The notes: generated by a model not told the origin, from the letters alone. 64,000 bases of DNA from Methylohalomonas lacus (GCF_024808875.1 NZ_JANUCT010000001.1:1-64000); one strand, 5' to 3'; counted from the first letter of the stretch, positions 35,063 through 43,968 are shown. Numbers and translations: made by a program.

Positions 35063-36400
35063 ATGGTTGACGCATTCAAAGAAACGAATCCCAAGGGGAT
35101 TAACCTCAAGGACGTGGCGAAGGAAAAAGGGATTGAGTACTTTCTGGTCAGCTTTGTTGATTTGTTTGGTGCGCTACGCTCCAAACTGGTTCCGACCCGG
35201 GCCATAGAGCAGATGCAGAATGACGGCGCCGGCTTTGCCGGTTTTGCCACCTGGCTCAACATGACGCCGGCACATCCGGACCTGTTCGGTGTGCCCGATC
35301 CGGAAAGCCTGGTGCAGATCCCGTGGCAGAAGGAGATCGGCTGGCTGGCCTCCGATCTGTACATGGACGGCAAGCCGGTTGAAGCGTCGCCGCGAGTGGC
35401 CCTGAAGAACCAGCTGAAACGCGCCGAGAAGATGAACCTGCGCATGAAAACCGGCGTGGAATGCGAGTTCTTCATTATCAACCAGAGCGGCACTGCGATC
35501 GCCGACACTGCCGATGAGGCCACCAAGCCCTGTTACGACCAGCTCGCATTGATGCGTCGATTCCCGGTGATTCGCAAGATTTGCGACGCCATGATCGAGC
35601 TCGGCTGGAATCCCTATCAAAACGATCATGAGGATGCCAATGGCCAGTTCGAGATGAACTGGGACTTTGACGATGCGCTGAAGACGGCCGACCGGCATGT
35701 ATTCTTCAAGTACATGGTCAAGGCACTGTGCGAGAACGAGGGCATGCGGGCGACTTTCATGCCCAAGCCGTTTTCGCATCTCACCGGCAACGGTTGTCAC
35801 GCCCATATTTCATTATGGGATCCGTCCGGCGAGGAAAACCTGTTTCTGCATGGGCCGAATGAGCTTGGCCTGTCGGAACTGGCCTACGATTTCCTCGGCG
35901 GCATCATGCACAATGCCGAAGAGTTGTGCGCCTTTTTCAACCCGACGGTCAACAGTTACAAGCGCATTAACGCGCCACGCACTTCGTCCGGTGCTACCTG
36001 GGCGCCCAGTTCGGTCACCTATTCCGGTAACAACCGCACGCACATGATCCGCGTGCCCGGCGAAGGCCGTTTCGAACTGCGCCTGATGGATGGTGCGGCC
36101 AACCCCTATCTGCTACAGGCCTCGGTACTGGCTGCCGGTCTCGACGGTATCAGTAACAAGCGCGATCCGGGCAAGCCGCATTACATCGACATGTACGAGG
36201 AAGGTCATACTGTCGAGGCGGACAAGAATCTGCCCAAGTGCCTGCTCGACGCTATTCGTTTGCTGGACAAGAGCACCATCCTGCGCAAGGAAATGGGCGA
36301 CGATCTGATCGATTCGTTCGTATTTCTCAAGAACCAGGAGTGGCGGGATTATGCCACCCACCTGACGGAGTGGGAACGGGCCAATACGCTGGATATTTGA
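35063..36400 (+). CDS. gmaS: Gamma-glutamylmethylamide synthetase (glutamine synthetase family)
   Basis: 445 residues of the glutamine synthetase fold (GlnT/type III-like group). It joins methylamine to the gamma-carboxyl of glutamate at the cost of ATP, the first step of the N-methylglutamate pathway. Motifs: GVECEFFIIN (metal-binding Glu), NDHEDANGQFEMNWDFDDAL, MPKPFSHLTGNGCHAHISLW (the His of the substrate site), KRINAPRTSSGATWAPSSVT and the Arg-rich RVPGEGRFELRLMDGAANPY. AAGGGGAATAACG precedes the ATG at 35063. Its place next to mgsABC makes gmaS more likely than a glutamine synthetase isozyme for ammonium. The adenylylation loop of GlnA is not apparent. Confidence 0.92.
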   Translation: MVDAFKETNPKGINLKDVAKEKGIEYFLVSFVDLFGALRSKLVPTRAIEQMQNDGAGFAGFATWLNMTPAHPDLFGVPDPESLVQIPWQKEIGWLASDLYMDGKPVEASPRVALKNQLKRAEKMNLRMKTGVECEFFIINQSGTAIADTADEATKPCYDQLALMRRFPVIRKICDAMIELGWNPYQNDHEDANGQFEMNWDFDDALKTADRHVFFKYMVKALCENEGMRATFMPKPFSHLTGNGCHAHISLWDPSGEENLFLHGPNELGLSELAYDFLGGIMHNAEELCAFFNPTVNSYKRINAPRTSSGATWAPSSVTYSGNNRTHMIRVPGEGRFELRLMDGAANPYLLQASVLAAGLDGISNKRDPGKPHYIDMYEEGHTVEADKNLPKCLLDAIRLLDKSTILRKEMGDDLIDSFVFLKNQEWRDYATHLTEWERANTLDI

Positions 36401-36517
36401 TGCCGGCCATGTAACGCGTCCGGCGGCAAACATAACAATACGGTCGCCTCGATCAGGAACGGGGTCCGGTATAGATAATAATAAAGGGATTCTGAAACCT
36501 GTTCGGACAGGTGACTT

Positions 36518-36591
36518 ACCTGGCCAGTCGGCCAATCTTTGATTTTTTAACGGGTTAGTGGGAATTGACCTGGCCAGTTTTCGACCTGGCC
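36518..36591. promoter_or_regulatory. Three direct repeats upstream of the porin gene
   Basis: ACCTGGCCAGT at 36518-36528 and 36568-36578, with a third partial copy ACCTGGCC at 36584-36591. The core CTGGCCAG is itself palindromic. They lie 70-140 bases before the porin ATG and may bind a regulator of the porin-amt operon; no known factor is assigned. Confidence 0.45.
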
Positions 36592-36659
36592 CGTACAGGG
36601 AGGTACATCGTTGTAATCAATAATTATTAAATAAAAAGCGAGTTCTCAGGAGGTTGATG

Positions 36660-37385
36660 ATGCATAAGCGAGGAAGTTGTCTTCTTGCAGGCATGCTTGC
36701 CTGTGTTGCCAGTGGTGCAGCACAGGCGAACAGTCCGCATTCTTTCAGTGCCAATGTCGGTTTGTTCTCCGACTATATCTATCGTGGCATATCCCAGACT
36801 GATCGGGGCCCTGCGGTTCAGGGCGGTTTTGACTATGCCTATGATGCCGGCGATGTTGATGCCTATCTGGGTGTCTGGGGATCCAATGTCGAGTTTGGCG
36901 GCGGTGATGATAACAGTGTAGAACTGGATGTTTATGGCGGTCTGACCGGTGAGCTTCTGGATTCCGGTGTTGGCTGGGATCTCGGTGGCATTTATTACAT
37001 CTATCCCAAGGATGACAACGATCTGGATTTTGGCGAGGTCTATCTGGGGCTGGACTACACCTTTCAGAATGCGCCATTGAGTCCGACGCTGGCGACCTAT
37101 ATTTATTACTCGCCTGACTTCTCCGGTAACACCGGCGATGCCTACTATATCAATCCCAGTCTGGGGTTGAGCCTGCCACATGAGTTCAGCCTGAACCTGT
37201 CTTATGGCTATCAGGATGTTGACGATATCGGTAACTATTCGAACTGGAGTGTCGGCGTTTCCCGCGATATCAGTATATTTACACTGGGTTTGAGCTACTC
37301 GGATACATTCGATAATGAAGATTTCTGTGCCGGTAGCTCCATCTGTGACGATACATTCGTATTCAGCGTTTCAAGCAGTTTCTAG
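36660..37385 (+). CDS. TorF-type putative outer-membrane porin
   Basis: About 241 residues. A Sec signal peptide (MHKRGSCLLAGMLACVASGAAQA) precedes a beta-barrel sequence with alternating aromatic and small residues. It opens with FSANVGLFSDYIYRGISQTD, the hallmark of the TIGR02001/TorF family, and ends with Phe as outer-membrane proteins do. CAGGAGG six bases upstream selects the ATG at 36660. Members of this family are often found beside ammonium transporter genes, as here. It probably lets small charged amines or ammonium cross the outer membrane, but the substrate is inferred. Confidence 0.85.
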   Translation: MHKRGSCLLAGMLACVASGAAQANSPHSFSANVGLFSDYIYRGISQTDRGPAVQGGFDYAYDAGDVDAYLGVWGSNVEFGGGDDNSVELDVYGGLTGELLDSGVGWDLGGIYYIYPKDDNDLDFGEVYLGLDYTFQNAPLSPTLATYIYYSPDFSGNTGDAYYINPSLGLSLPHEFSLNLSYGYQDVDDIGNYSNWSVGVSRDISIFTLGLSYSDTFDNEDFCAGSSICDDTFVFSVSSSF

Positions 37386-37463
37386 GCAACAGGAAATAAC
37401 ACAGAAGTATTGCCTGAAGCAGTTTGGATATTCCATCAACACTTAGTTCGGGAGTGAGGATAA

Positions 37464-38885
37464 ATGGATAATGAATTAACAGCATTATCAACAATATTTA
37501 CCGAGTTCTATTACTGGGTAACGGTCGTCATGATGTTTCTGATTCATGTCGGCCTGGTTGCCTATGAGTTCGGCGCGACACGACCCAAGAATGTCAACCA
37601 GACCCTGATACGTCATATCATGAGCCTGGCCATTGTAACCATCACCTGGTTCCTGTTTGCCTGGTGGATCTACTGGGCATTCAATAACGGGCCGTTCCTG
37701 TTTGGCGGATTAATCTCCAATGATCTGACAGCCGCGGCATTACCATGGGCGAAGGAGATGGGACCGCACTTCCAGGATCATATCTGGGGCGTGTTCTGGG
37801 CCGCCTTCCTGCTGTTCTCGTGGGTCATGAGTGCCATCCTGTCCGGCGTCGGTATCGAGCGCGTACGTACCGGTGCCTTCATGATTCTGTCCGTGCTGGT
37901 CGGTTCGGTGACCTGGATCTGGCATGCCTCCTGGGGCTGGCATGCGGAAGGCTGGACCACGCAGTTGCTGGGTTATCACGATGCCTATGCCTCGGGCGTG
38001 ATTCACGCCATCGCCGGTGGTGCCTGTCTGGCGCTGGCCATTGTGCTGGGACCGCGTATCGGCAAGTTCGGCAAGAACGGCGAGGTCCGTGACATCAAGC
38101 CGCACAACTCGTTCCAGGCGGTTATTGGCCTGTTGATCATCTACACCGGCTTCTGGGGCTTTTATGCAGCCTGCAATATTCCGATCATGGAATTCACTGC
38201 CGGTGGCGAGGCCATCTTCACGGCAACGACCATCTACGGAACTCCGACGACGCTGTCGGCCATTACCTTCAACTTCCTGATGTCGCTGACCGGTGGCCTA
38301 ATGGCCGGTTACATCGTCAGTAATCGGGATCCGTACTGGACGGTATCCTGTGGTCTGGCCGGCATTATCGCCGCCTCGGCCGGTAATGATCTGTACCATC
38401 CGCTGATCGCCATGTTCGTCGGTATCGGCGGTTCGGTTATCGCCTACAAGATGCATCACTATGTCGAACGCCGTTTCAAGATCGACGATCCGGTTGGCGC
38501 CGTCGCGGTACACGGTTATGCCGGCACCTTCGGTCTGCTTGCCTGTGGCTTCCTGCTCTGGGGTTACCCGGCAGCACCGGCAGCACCGGGCGTTCAGGAC
38601 TGGGCCGGCAGTGTCGGCTGGCTGGGCACGACGCCGATGGGCGACCCGGCGATCAATCCGCTCGGCATGTTCATCGGTGCGATACTGTGCTTCGGTGTGT
38701 TCGGTTTCCTGGCGACCTGGATCGTCTGTCGTGTACTCAATGCGATGGGCATCCTGCGTGAGCCGGCTGAAGTCGAGGTGGCCGGTGCCGATACCTGGCT
38801 TGAACAGGATATTTATCCCTACAGTGCCGGTGCGGTAACCGAGTTCGAGGCCATCGAGCTTGCAGAGATGAATAAAAGGGACTAA
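37464..38885 (+). CDS. Amt-family transporter (ammonium/methylammonium)
   Basis: 473 residues with about eleven transmembrane helices and no long signal region. Conserved Amt features are ASGVIHAIAGGACLALA (first pore His) and VAVHGYAGTFGLLACG (second pore His), plus LLIIYTGFWGFYAACN and FNFLMSLTGGLMAGYIVS. The sequence is a divergent branch compared with E. coli AmtB; many bacteria with the N-methylglutamate pathway carry such a copy beside gmaS, where methylammonium uptake is the likely role. It follows the porin by 78 bases and is followed by a hairpin and a small membrane protein gene. No GlnK gene is adjacent. Confidence 0.9.
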   Translation: MDNELTALSTIFTEFYYWVTVVMMFLIHVGLVAYEFGATRPKNVNQTLIRHIMSLAIVTITWFLFAWWIYWAFNNGPFLFGGLISNDLTAAALPWAKEMGPHFQDHIWGVFWAAFLLFSWVMSAILSGVGIERVRTGAFMILSVLVGSVTWIWHASWGWHAEGWTTQLLGYHDAYASGVIHAIAGGACLALAIVLGPRIGKFGKNGEVRDIKPHNSFQAVIGLLIIYTGFWGFYAACNIPIMEFTAGGEAIFTATTIYGTPTTLSAITFNFLMSLTGGLMAGYIVSNRDPYWTVSCGLAGIIAASAGNDLYHPLIAMFVGIGGSVIAYKMHHYVERRFKIDDPVGAVAVHGYAGTFGLLACGFLLWGYPAAPAAPGVQDWAGSVGWLGTTPMGDPAINPLGMFIGAILCFGVFGFLATWIVCRVLNAMGILREPAEVEVAGADTWLEQDIYPYSAGAVTEFEAIELAEMNKRD

Positions 38886-38897
38886 ATGACAAGTATC

Positions 38898-38922
38898 GCC
38901 TCTCCCGCATGGCGGGAGAGGC
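38898..38922 (+). terminator. Hairpin between the amt gene and the small membrane protein
   Basis: A perfect 11-base stem (GCCTCTCCCGC/GCGGGAGAGGC) with a 3-base loop and no T-tract. It may stabilise the upstream mRNA end or reduce readthrough. Confidence 0.5.
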
Positions 38923-38960
38923 TGTCCTAAACTGACTGTAATCAGATCGAGGAAAAGATT

Positions 38961-39206
38961 ATGTCGACAGGAATACAGGATTGGGTGAATTTTTCGGAAA
39001 TCACGGCTATCTATCCCTTTCAGGGATTCGAAGGCATTCTGGTCATCGCCGCGGTAGTGTTCTGGCTGTGGTGGCATTTCCGGGCCATTCGGGACGAGGA
39101 CCGGGAAATGAAAGAGGCGGCGGAATACTATCGCCGGGTGGGTCTGGAGAATGTTCTTCATCCGGATGGCAAGGCCCGCAAGAAGAAGTTGATGTCGGAC
39201 GATTAG
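38961..39206 (+). CDS. Small single-pass membrane protein downstream of amt
   Basis: 81 residues. One transmembrane helix (GILVIAAVVFWLWWHFRA, about residues 24-41) is followed by a charged cytoplasmic tail with a short helix and a basic end (GKARKKKLMSDD). GAGGAAAAG precedes the ATG. It is the last gene before a strong terminator, so it likely shares the porin-amt transcript. I do not recognise a named family; a small accessory or stability partner of the transporter is possible, but nothing in the sequence proves it. Confidence 0.7.
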   Translation: MSTGIQDWVNFSEITAIYPFQGFEGILVIAAVVFWLWWHFRAIRDEDREMKEAAEYYRRVGLENVLHPDGKARKKKLMSDD

Positions 39207-39253
39207 CTATCTTCCGAATTTCCAGCTGATCGTTAACACGGATGGTTAACGAG

Positions 39254-39282
39254 GATGGCCCCGCCAGGGGCCATCTTTTTTT
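39254..39282 (+). terminator. Rho-independent terminator ending the amt region
   Basis: GATGGCCCC/GGGGCCATC with loop GCCA and seven T residues, a textbook terminator 48 bases after the small membrane protein gene. It marks the right end of the amine island. Confidence 0.93.
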
Positions 39283-39484
39283 GTGCCCTGCCAATAAAGC
39301 CCCGTAATCCTGCCCCTGACAAGGCTGTGCAGACAAAACGGTAGCCGGATTGAGCTGTTGTGATGGCGGTCACGGATTTGCCTGGTTTGTTACACAATCA
39401 CTGCATCATTCAGGTCTGTAATGACTATGGGCATGCTGGTTGTACTGCATGCCCGTCCATTCTAAATGAAGGAAGGTGATTGCC

Positions 39485-39844
39485 ATGAAAACCAGACTGC
39501 TGGCCTTTTTGGGCCTGATACTGTTGTCAGCCCCTGCGTTTGCCGATCACCGCCACGACCAGAGCATCGATTCTGCTATTGGTGGCGGCCTGGGCGGTGC
39601 GCTGGGTGGTTTCCTGGGTGCCGAGCTGGGTGATCGCGACGGCGGCATTATCGGCGCCGGCGCGGGTGCCGCACTGGGTGCGGCGTACAATACCCGCGAT
39701 ACCGAACCGCGGCGTTATTATGCCCATGATCGCAAGCGCTACGGCAAGTACCATCACGAACCGCGTTACAAGCGACACGATCGCGGCCATGGTCACGGCC
39801 AGCATTTCTGCCCGCCGGGCCAGGCCAAAAAGGGTCGTTGCTAA
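39485..39844 (+). CDS. Secreted glycine-zipper protein with basic C terminus
   Basis: 119 residues. A signal peptide (MKTRLLAFLGLILLSAPAFA) is followed by a glycine-zipper segment (IGGGLGGALGGFLGAELGDR, then GGIIGAGAGAALGAAYN), and then a His-, Arg- and Tyr-rich basic tail ending HFCPPGQAKKGRC. Glycine zippers often insert in membranes, and similar small proteins occur widely in gammaproteobacteria with no fixed function. AAGGAAGGTG precedes the ATG at 39485. It stands alone, with a strong hairpin 20 bases downstream. Confidence 0.75.
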   Translation: MKTRLLAFLGLILLSAPAFADHRHDQSIDSAIGGGLGGALGGFLGAELGDRDGGIIGAGAGAALGAAYNTRDTEPRRYYAHDRKRYGKYHHEPRYKRHDRGHGHGQHFCPPGQAKKGRC

Positions 39845-39863
39845 GCAGGGTGGCACCTGCATT

Positions 39864-39890
39864 GCCCCGGAAGCGGGTGGCTTCCGGGGC
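39864..39890 (+). terminator. Hairpin after the glycine-zipper gene
   Basis: A perfect 11-base stem (GCCCCGGAAGC/GCTTCCGGGGC) with a GGGTG loop; no T-tract follows. Confidence 0.55.
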
Positions 39891-39968
39891 ATCAGGATAG
39901 TATCGAGATAGCTCGTACTGTTTATGCGATGACGACGCCGTGCCAACGGTTGCGGTCATGATGGTTGC

Positions 39969-40223
39969 CTAACCGGCATCCGTTTGTATTTGCTGCATCA
40001 GCAGGTCGCGCTGGAAGACCAGCACCTTGCCCTGGGTGAGGGCCAGTTCGCGACACTGCGCCAGTGCCTGTTCCGACTTGGTGATTTCAGCGGCCAGCGT
40101 TTCATAGGCTTCCTTGTCCAGTTCCTGGTAGAGCGCGGCGTCCGGCCGGTCGCTCTGGCTAAGCTCGTCGGCCTCGTTCAACTCGGCGCTGCTGAGCGGT
40201 GTCAGGGAATCGGTGGCGATCAT
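39969..40223 (-). CDS. Small hypothetical cytoplasmic protein
   Basis: 84 residues, acidic and helical (ELDKEAYETLAAEITKSEQA, then LAQCRELALTQGKVLVFQRD), with no signal peptide or transmembrane helix. GGAGGT lies just upstream of the ATG on the minus strand. It follows rmuC by 66 bases on the same strand. No family was recognised. Confidence 0.6.
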   Translation of the reverse strand: MIATDSLTPLSSAELNEADELSQSDRPDAALYQELDKEAYETLAAEITKSEQALAQCRELALTQGKVLVFQRDLLMQQIQTDAG

Positions 40224-40289
40224 GTGCGGCTACCTCCTTGTTCGCTGTTTGGGGTTGATGCGTTTGTATACGACATCCGGGTCCAGCGG

Positions 40290-41666
40290 TTAGGTGTTGT
40301 TGTTCCCGGAATTTTTGTCATCGGCTTCGAGTGACTGCGTGGCCGTGTCGTCGCCCGCCTGACTGGTCCAGTCGGCCGACAGGCGCTTTTTCGGCGTCAG
40401 GCCCATGTCGCGCAACTGTTCGATCTGGCGGACGACGTTGCCGGAACCATCGAACAGGCGCTTGCGCGCATCGCTGTAACTTTTCTGGGCACGGTCGAGG
40501 TTGGTACCGATCTGATCCATGGCCTCGCTGAAATTGACGAACTTGTCGTACAGGTTGCTGGCGCGGTCGATGATCGCCTGGACGTTGTTGTTCTGGCGCT
40601 CGTACTGCCAGATGCGTTCAATGGTCTTCAGTACGGCGAACAGCGTTGTTGCGCACACGGGAATCACGCGCTTTTGCATGGCCAGTTGCACGAGCCCCGG
40701 GTCCTCCTGCATGGCGGCAAAGTAGGCCGGTTCGATCGGTACCCACATGAGTGTGTAGTCGAGCGTATGAATGGCCTTGATGTGGTCGTAGCGCTTGCCG
40801 GCAAGTTCGTCGATATGGCGGCGCATCGACTGGACATGGGCTTTCAGCTGGGCGTCGCGCTCGGTGGCGTCGTCACTGTTGGCATAACGTTCGTAAGCGG
40901 TGAGTGACACCTTGGAGTCGATGACGATTTCACGCTGCTCGGGCAGATGGATGATGACGTCCGGACGCAGCCGGCCGCCGCCGTCGGCATCATCGGTGGC
41001 GTAGCTGGTCTGCACCTCGTACTCTTCACCCTTGCGCAGACCCGAGTTTTCAAGAATCCGCTCCAGCACGATCTCGCCCCAGTCGCCCTGGCTTTTGCTG
41101 TCGCCCTTGAGGGCATTGGTCAGTGCGCTGGTCTCGCTGACTATATGCCGGATCTGTTCGCCCAGGGTGTGGCGTTCCTTGCTGGCTTCGCGGACATCGC
41201 GATGCAGGCTTTCGACTTCGTTGCGGAACGGCTTGAGCAGATTCTGCAGCTGGTCGGCGCTGGCCTTGCGGAACTGTTCGGATTTCGAATCGAACAGCCG
41301 GCTGGCGATGTTTTCGAATTGTTCGCCGAGTTTCTTTTCCGCCTGCTGCAACAGTTCGAGTTTCTCGTTCAGGCTCTTGCGCTCGGCGTTGAAGCCGGCT
41401 TCCTGGCTCTTGAGATCGGACTGCAGTGTGCTGACCTCGCGCGCCAGGCGGCTGGTCTCCTGCTTGTAGGCTTCGAGTTCCTGGCCCAGTTCACGCTGAC
41501 GCTGTTCGGCATAGTCGCGTGCCTGTTCGGCGCGCTGCCGGGCCGCTTCGGATTCGGCCAGGCCGGCGGCGATTTCGGCACGGCTCTGGCGGCCACGCAG
41601 CCACCAGGCCAGCAGGAATCCGGCGATGAGTGTCGCGATACTGATCAAGGGCCATTCGATGGCCAT
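40290..41666 (-). CDS. rmuC: DNA recombination protein RmuC
   Basis: 458 residues: an N-terminal membrane anchor (WPLISIATLIAGFLLAWWLRG), a long coiled coil (about residues 30-160), and a nuclease-like domain with GDWGEIVLERILENSGLRKG, RPDVIIHLPEQREIVIDSK and LMWVPIEPAYFAAM. RmuC limits inversions at short inverted repeats and is predicted to be a PD-(D/E)XK nuclease; the Asp, Glu and Lys of that core are visible. It stands on the minus strand between a hypothetical gene and a convergent SprT-like gene region, without a clear operon. Confidence 0.95.
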   Translation of the reverse strand: MAIEWPLISIATLIAGFLLAWWLRGRQSRAEIAAGLAESEAARQRAEQARDYAEQRQRELGQELEAYKQETSRLAREVSTLQSDLKSQEAGFNAERKSLNEKLELLQQAEKKLGEQFENIASRLFDSKSEQFRKASADQLQNLLKPFRNEVESLHRDVREASKERHTLGEQIRHIVSETSALTNALKGDSKSQGDWGEIVLERILENSGLRKGEEYEVQTSYATDDADGGGRLRPDVIIHLPEQREIVIDSKVSLTAYERYANSDDATERDAQLKAHVQSMRRHIDELAGKRYDHIKAIHTLDYTLMWVPIEPAYFAAMQEDPGLVQLAMQKRVIPVCATTLFAVLKTIERIWQYERQNNNVQAIIDRASNLYDKFVNFSEAMDQIGTNLDRAQKSYSDARKRLFDGSGNVVRQIEQLRDMGLTPKKRLSADWTSQAGDDTATQSLEADDKNSGNNNT

Positions 41667-41743
41667 GTACGGCTCCCTGTCTTAGTGAACAATGAGTTGA
41701 TAGTGTAACCGATCGCGTGCAACGGACTGTACCGTACGGCCTT

Positions 41744-42328
41744 TCATGCCGACGCTGTACTGACCGGGCCGCGATAACGCAGCGGTGCGTGGCAACGGCG
41801 ACAATAGTACTGCCGCTCGCCGCGTTGTTGTCGGTTATGGCGCACCGTGGTGAGTTGTTGCTCTGTGTCGCAGTCACAGTGATAACTGAAGCGCCGCTGG
41901 CGACGTACGGCCACTGCACTCAGGTCGTACTGGTGACAGCGTTCGGCCGGCTGACCGAAGTCGGCCATGATATGTTGCCATGTCTGGCCGTGTCCCAGTC
42001 CCTGGCGGCCATGTCGCAGAACCGCGACGGCATGGGCGATTTCATGAGCGACGGTTGTGTGGATATAGGTGTCCGCATTGTGTCGGGCGATGGTCAGGTT
42101 AAAGCGAATGGCAAGCGGTCGGATGCGTCGCGGCCGGCGTGTAAACTGGACCTGACCGGCGCTGCTGCCACCGAGATCGAAGCGGATCGCCGGCAGTGCC
42201 TGACCGTGTAGAACGCCCGGGTAGAGCCGATCGGCCAATTGCCAGTAATAGCGGGCGGTCTCCAGGATGCGGTGACGGAGTGCCTCGCCGTCAGACACCG
42301 TGCCTGGGCTTGTGGGCGATTTGACCAT
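41744..42328 (-). CDS. SprT-like zinc metalloprotease domain protein
   Basis: 194 residues. The zinc site HEIAHAVAV (about residues 85-93) is followed by a third ligand candidate in HGQTWQHIMADF. The C terminus has YHCDCDTEQQL...YYCRRCHAPLRYRG, the zinc-ribbon-like Cys motif of SprT proteins. Eukaryotic relatives (SPRTN) digest DNA-protein crosslinks; the bacterial role is unsettled. I start it at 42328 (MVKSPTSPG); the frame is open to 42433, but that reaches into the region shared with the divergent M48 gene. It is divergently arranged with that gene. Confidence 0.85.
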   Translation of the reverse strand: MVKSPTSPGTVSDGEALRHRILETARYYWQLADRLYPGVLHGQALPAIRFDLGGSSAGQVQFTRRPRRIRPLAIRFNLTIARHNADTYIHTTVAHEIAHAVAVLRHGRQGLGHGQTWQHIMADFGQPAERCHQYDLSAVAVRRQRRFSYHCDCDTEQQLTTVRHNRQQRGERQYYCRRCHAPLRYRGPVSTASA

Positions 42329-42459
42329 GACGCCTATTGTACCGATCAATAATATTGTCTGGCAGTGTTCGGCGGCGCGCAAACAAGCCGCGCGGCTGTC
42401 TATATAATGTGATGGGTCGCCACGATGCGGCACTTGTTTAACCTGAAGGAGTGATCACT

Positions 42460-43254
42460 ATGCCTGTGCGAAGTCTTTTGCTGCCCCTGTTGTTGATTGT
42501 GGCGGCCTGCACAACGTCACCGACCGGCCGCCAGCAGTTATTGTTGGTCGGTGATGACCAGATGCAGCAGATGGGCGCGACCGCGTTCGCGCAGATGCGC
42601 GAAGAGATGCCGCAGACGAACGACAGCGGCAAGCGCAATTACGTCAATTGCGTGGCCGACCGGATTATCGAGCAGTTGCCGCAGGGCAGCGGCCAGAACT
42701 GGGAAGTGGCGGTGTTCGAGGATGACAGTGCCAATGCCTTTGCCTTGCCGGGCGGCAAGATTGGCGTGCATACCGGTCTGCTCGATACGGCCGAAAACCA
42801 GGATCAGCTGGCGGCGGTGATCGCCCATGAAGTGGCGCACGTGCTGGCCCAGCACAGCGCCGAGCGCGTCTCGCAGCAGTACGCCACGCAGGCGGGCGTG
42901 GACCTGGTCGGTGCGCTGGCCGGCGGTGAGGGTCAGATGCGCCAGCAGTTGCTCGGACTGCTCGGTGTCGGTGCCCAGGTCGGCATACTGTTGCCGTACT
43001 CGCGCCTGCAGGAGAGCGAGGCGGATGTCTATGGACTGGAACTGATGGCCAAGGCCGGTTTCGACCCGCGGGCCAGCGTGCCGCTGTGGCAGAACATGAA
43101 AAAGACCGGCGGCGGCTCGCCACCGGAGCTGTTGTCGACGCATCCGGCGCCGGACACCCGTATTCGTGAGCTGCAGAATCAGATCCCGAAGGTCATGCCT
43201 GCCTACGAGGCGGCGCGGGAACGCGGTAACCGGCCGAACTGTCAGGTCCGCTAG
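42460..43254 (+). CDS. M48-family metalloprotease lipoprotein (LoiP/YggG-like)
   Basis: 264 residues. Lipoprotein signal with lipobox VAAC at about residues 13-16, then DDSANAFALPGGKIGVHTGL and the zinc motif HEVAHVLAQH, with the third ligand Glu in SRLQESEADVYGLELM and a final STHPAPDTRIRELQ. The family degrades damaged outer-membrane or periplasmic proteins. GAAGGAG lies eight bases before the ATG at 42460. A second, larger M48 lipoprotein is encoded at 52672-54150. Confidence 0.9.
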   Translation: MPVRSLLLPLLLIVAACTTSPTGRQQLLLVGDDQMQQMGATAFAQMREEMPQTNDSGKRNYVNCVADRIIEQLPQGSGQNWEVAVFEDDSANAFALPGGKIGVHTGLLDTAENQDQLAAVIAHEVAHVLAQHSAERVSQQYATQAGVDLVGALAGGEGQMRQQLLGLLGVGAQVGILLPYSRLQESEADVYGLELMAKAGFDPRASVPLWQNMKKTGGGSPPELLSTHPAPDTRIRELQNQIPKVMPAYEAARERGNRPNCQVR

Positions 43255-43269
43255 ATATCCGCCGGCGGC

Positions 43270-43301
43270 AAAAAAGACCGCGGCCATCCCTGACCGCGGT
43301 C
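43270..43301 (-). terminator. Terminator between convergent genes
   Basis: GACCGCGG/CCGCGGTC arms with a 10-base loop; read leftward the stem is followed by six T residues. It would end transcripts from the leftward sigma/cupin operon and may also stop the rightward M48 gene. Confidence 0.75.
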
Positions 43302-43467
43302 AGCCTCCTCTTCTATCGTGAACAACGCGGGTGGTGGCATTTGCCTGCGTTCGTCATCAAGGGGCATGACGACTGCGCTGCCGGCTCCACCCGTGACCGT
43401 TCACGATCATCTCTACGTCGTTTGCGTCTCGGCAGATGCAGTGTCGCGGCGGTCGATTATGAGCGTT

Positions 43468-43968
43468 CTAGGATTTGAACAGGCCGTAGAGGAAGCGTGT
43501 CAGGCGGCTGGTTTCCGGTACCAGCTCGCTGCGGATGAGCAACAGCGCGCCGGTGGCGGTGAAGAACTCGGCCTGCTCGACACCCTTGCGGGCGTACAGG
43601 TAATCGCCGGCGTTGAAGGTTTCGTCGCCCATGCTGATACTGCCTTCCAGCACCAGGCATTCTTCCTCCTGGATGTGGCTGTGGCCGGGAATGCGGCTGC
43701 CGGGGGCCAGCTCCCAGAGACTCGTCTGCGTGCCCTGGTCGCGGTCCAGCCGCAGGTTCTTGATGCGAATGCCGGGCAGTAACGGTCGCCATTCGCCACT
43801 GTCGGCGCGCACGATTTCGGTCTCCGGCTGGCCGACATGCTGCATGATGCGGCCGCGCATGCGTGCCCGTGCCGCGGCATCCGGCGATACCGGCGTCAGC
43901 GCCTCGGCCAGCGCCTGCTCCAGGCGCGGGTCCAGATCGTCCGGTGAATGCTGCGGTTCGTCAGCCAT
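43468..43968 (-). CDS. Cupin-domain anti-sigma-like protein (ChrR-related)
   Basis: 166 residues. The C-terminal cupin has PGHSHIQEEECLVLEGSISM and FNAGDYLYARKGVEQAEFF, close to the cupin of ChrR anti-sigma factors. Its N-terminal 45 residues lack the CxxC zinc site of classical ChrR anti-sigma domains. The start overlaps the end of the ECF sigma gene by eight bases, the standard coupling of sigma and anti-sigma. It likely modulates that sigma factor, but without the zinc domain its binding mode must differ. Confidence 0.8.
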   Translation of the reverse strand: MADEPQHSPDDLDPRLEQALAEALTPVSPDAAARARMRGRIMQHVGQPETEIVRADSGEWRPLLPGIRIKNLRLDRDQGTQTSLWELAPGSRIPGHSHIQEEECLVLEGSISMGDETFNAGDYLYARKGVEQAEFFTATGALLLIRSELVPETSRLTRFLYGLFKS

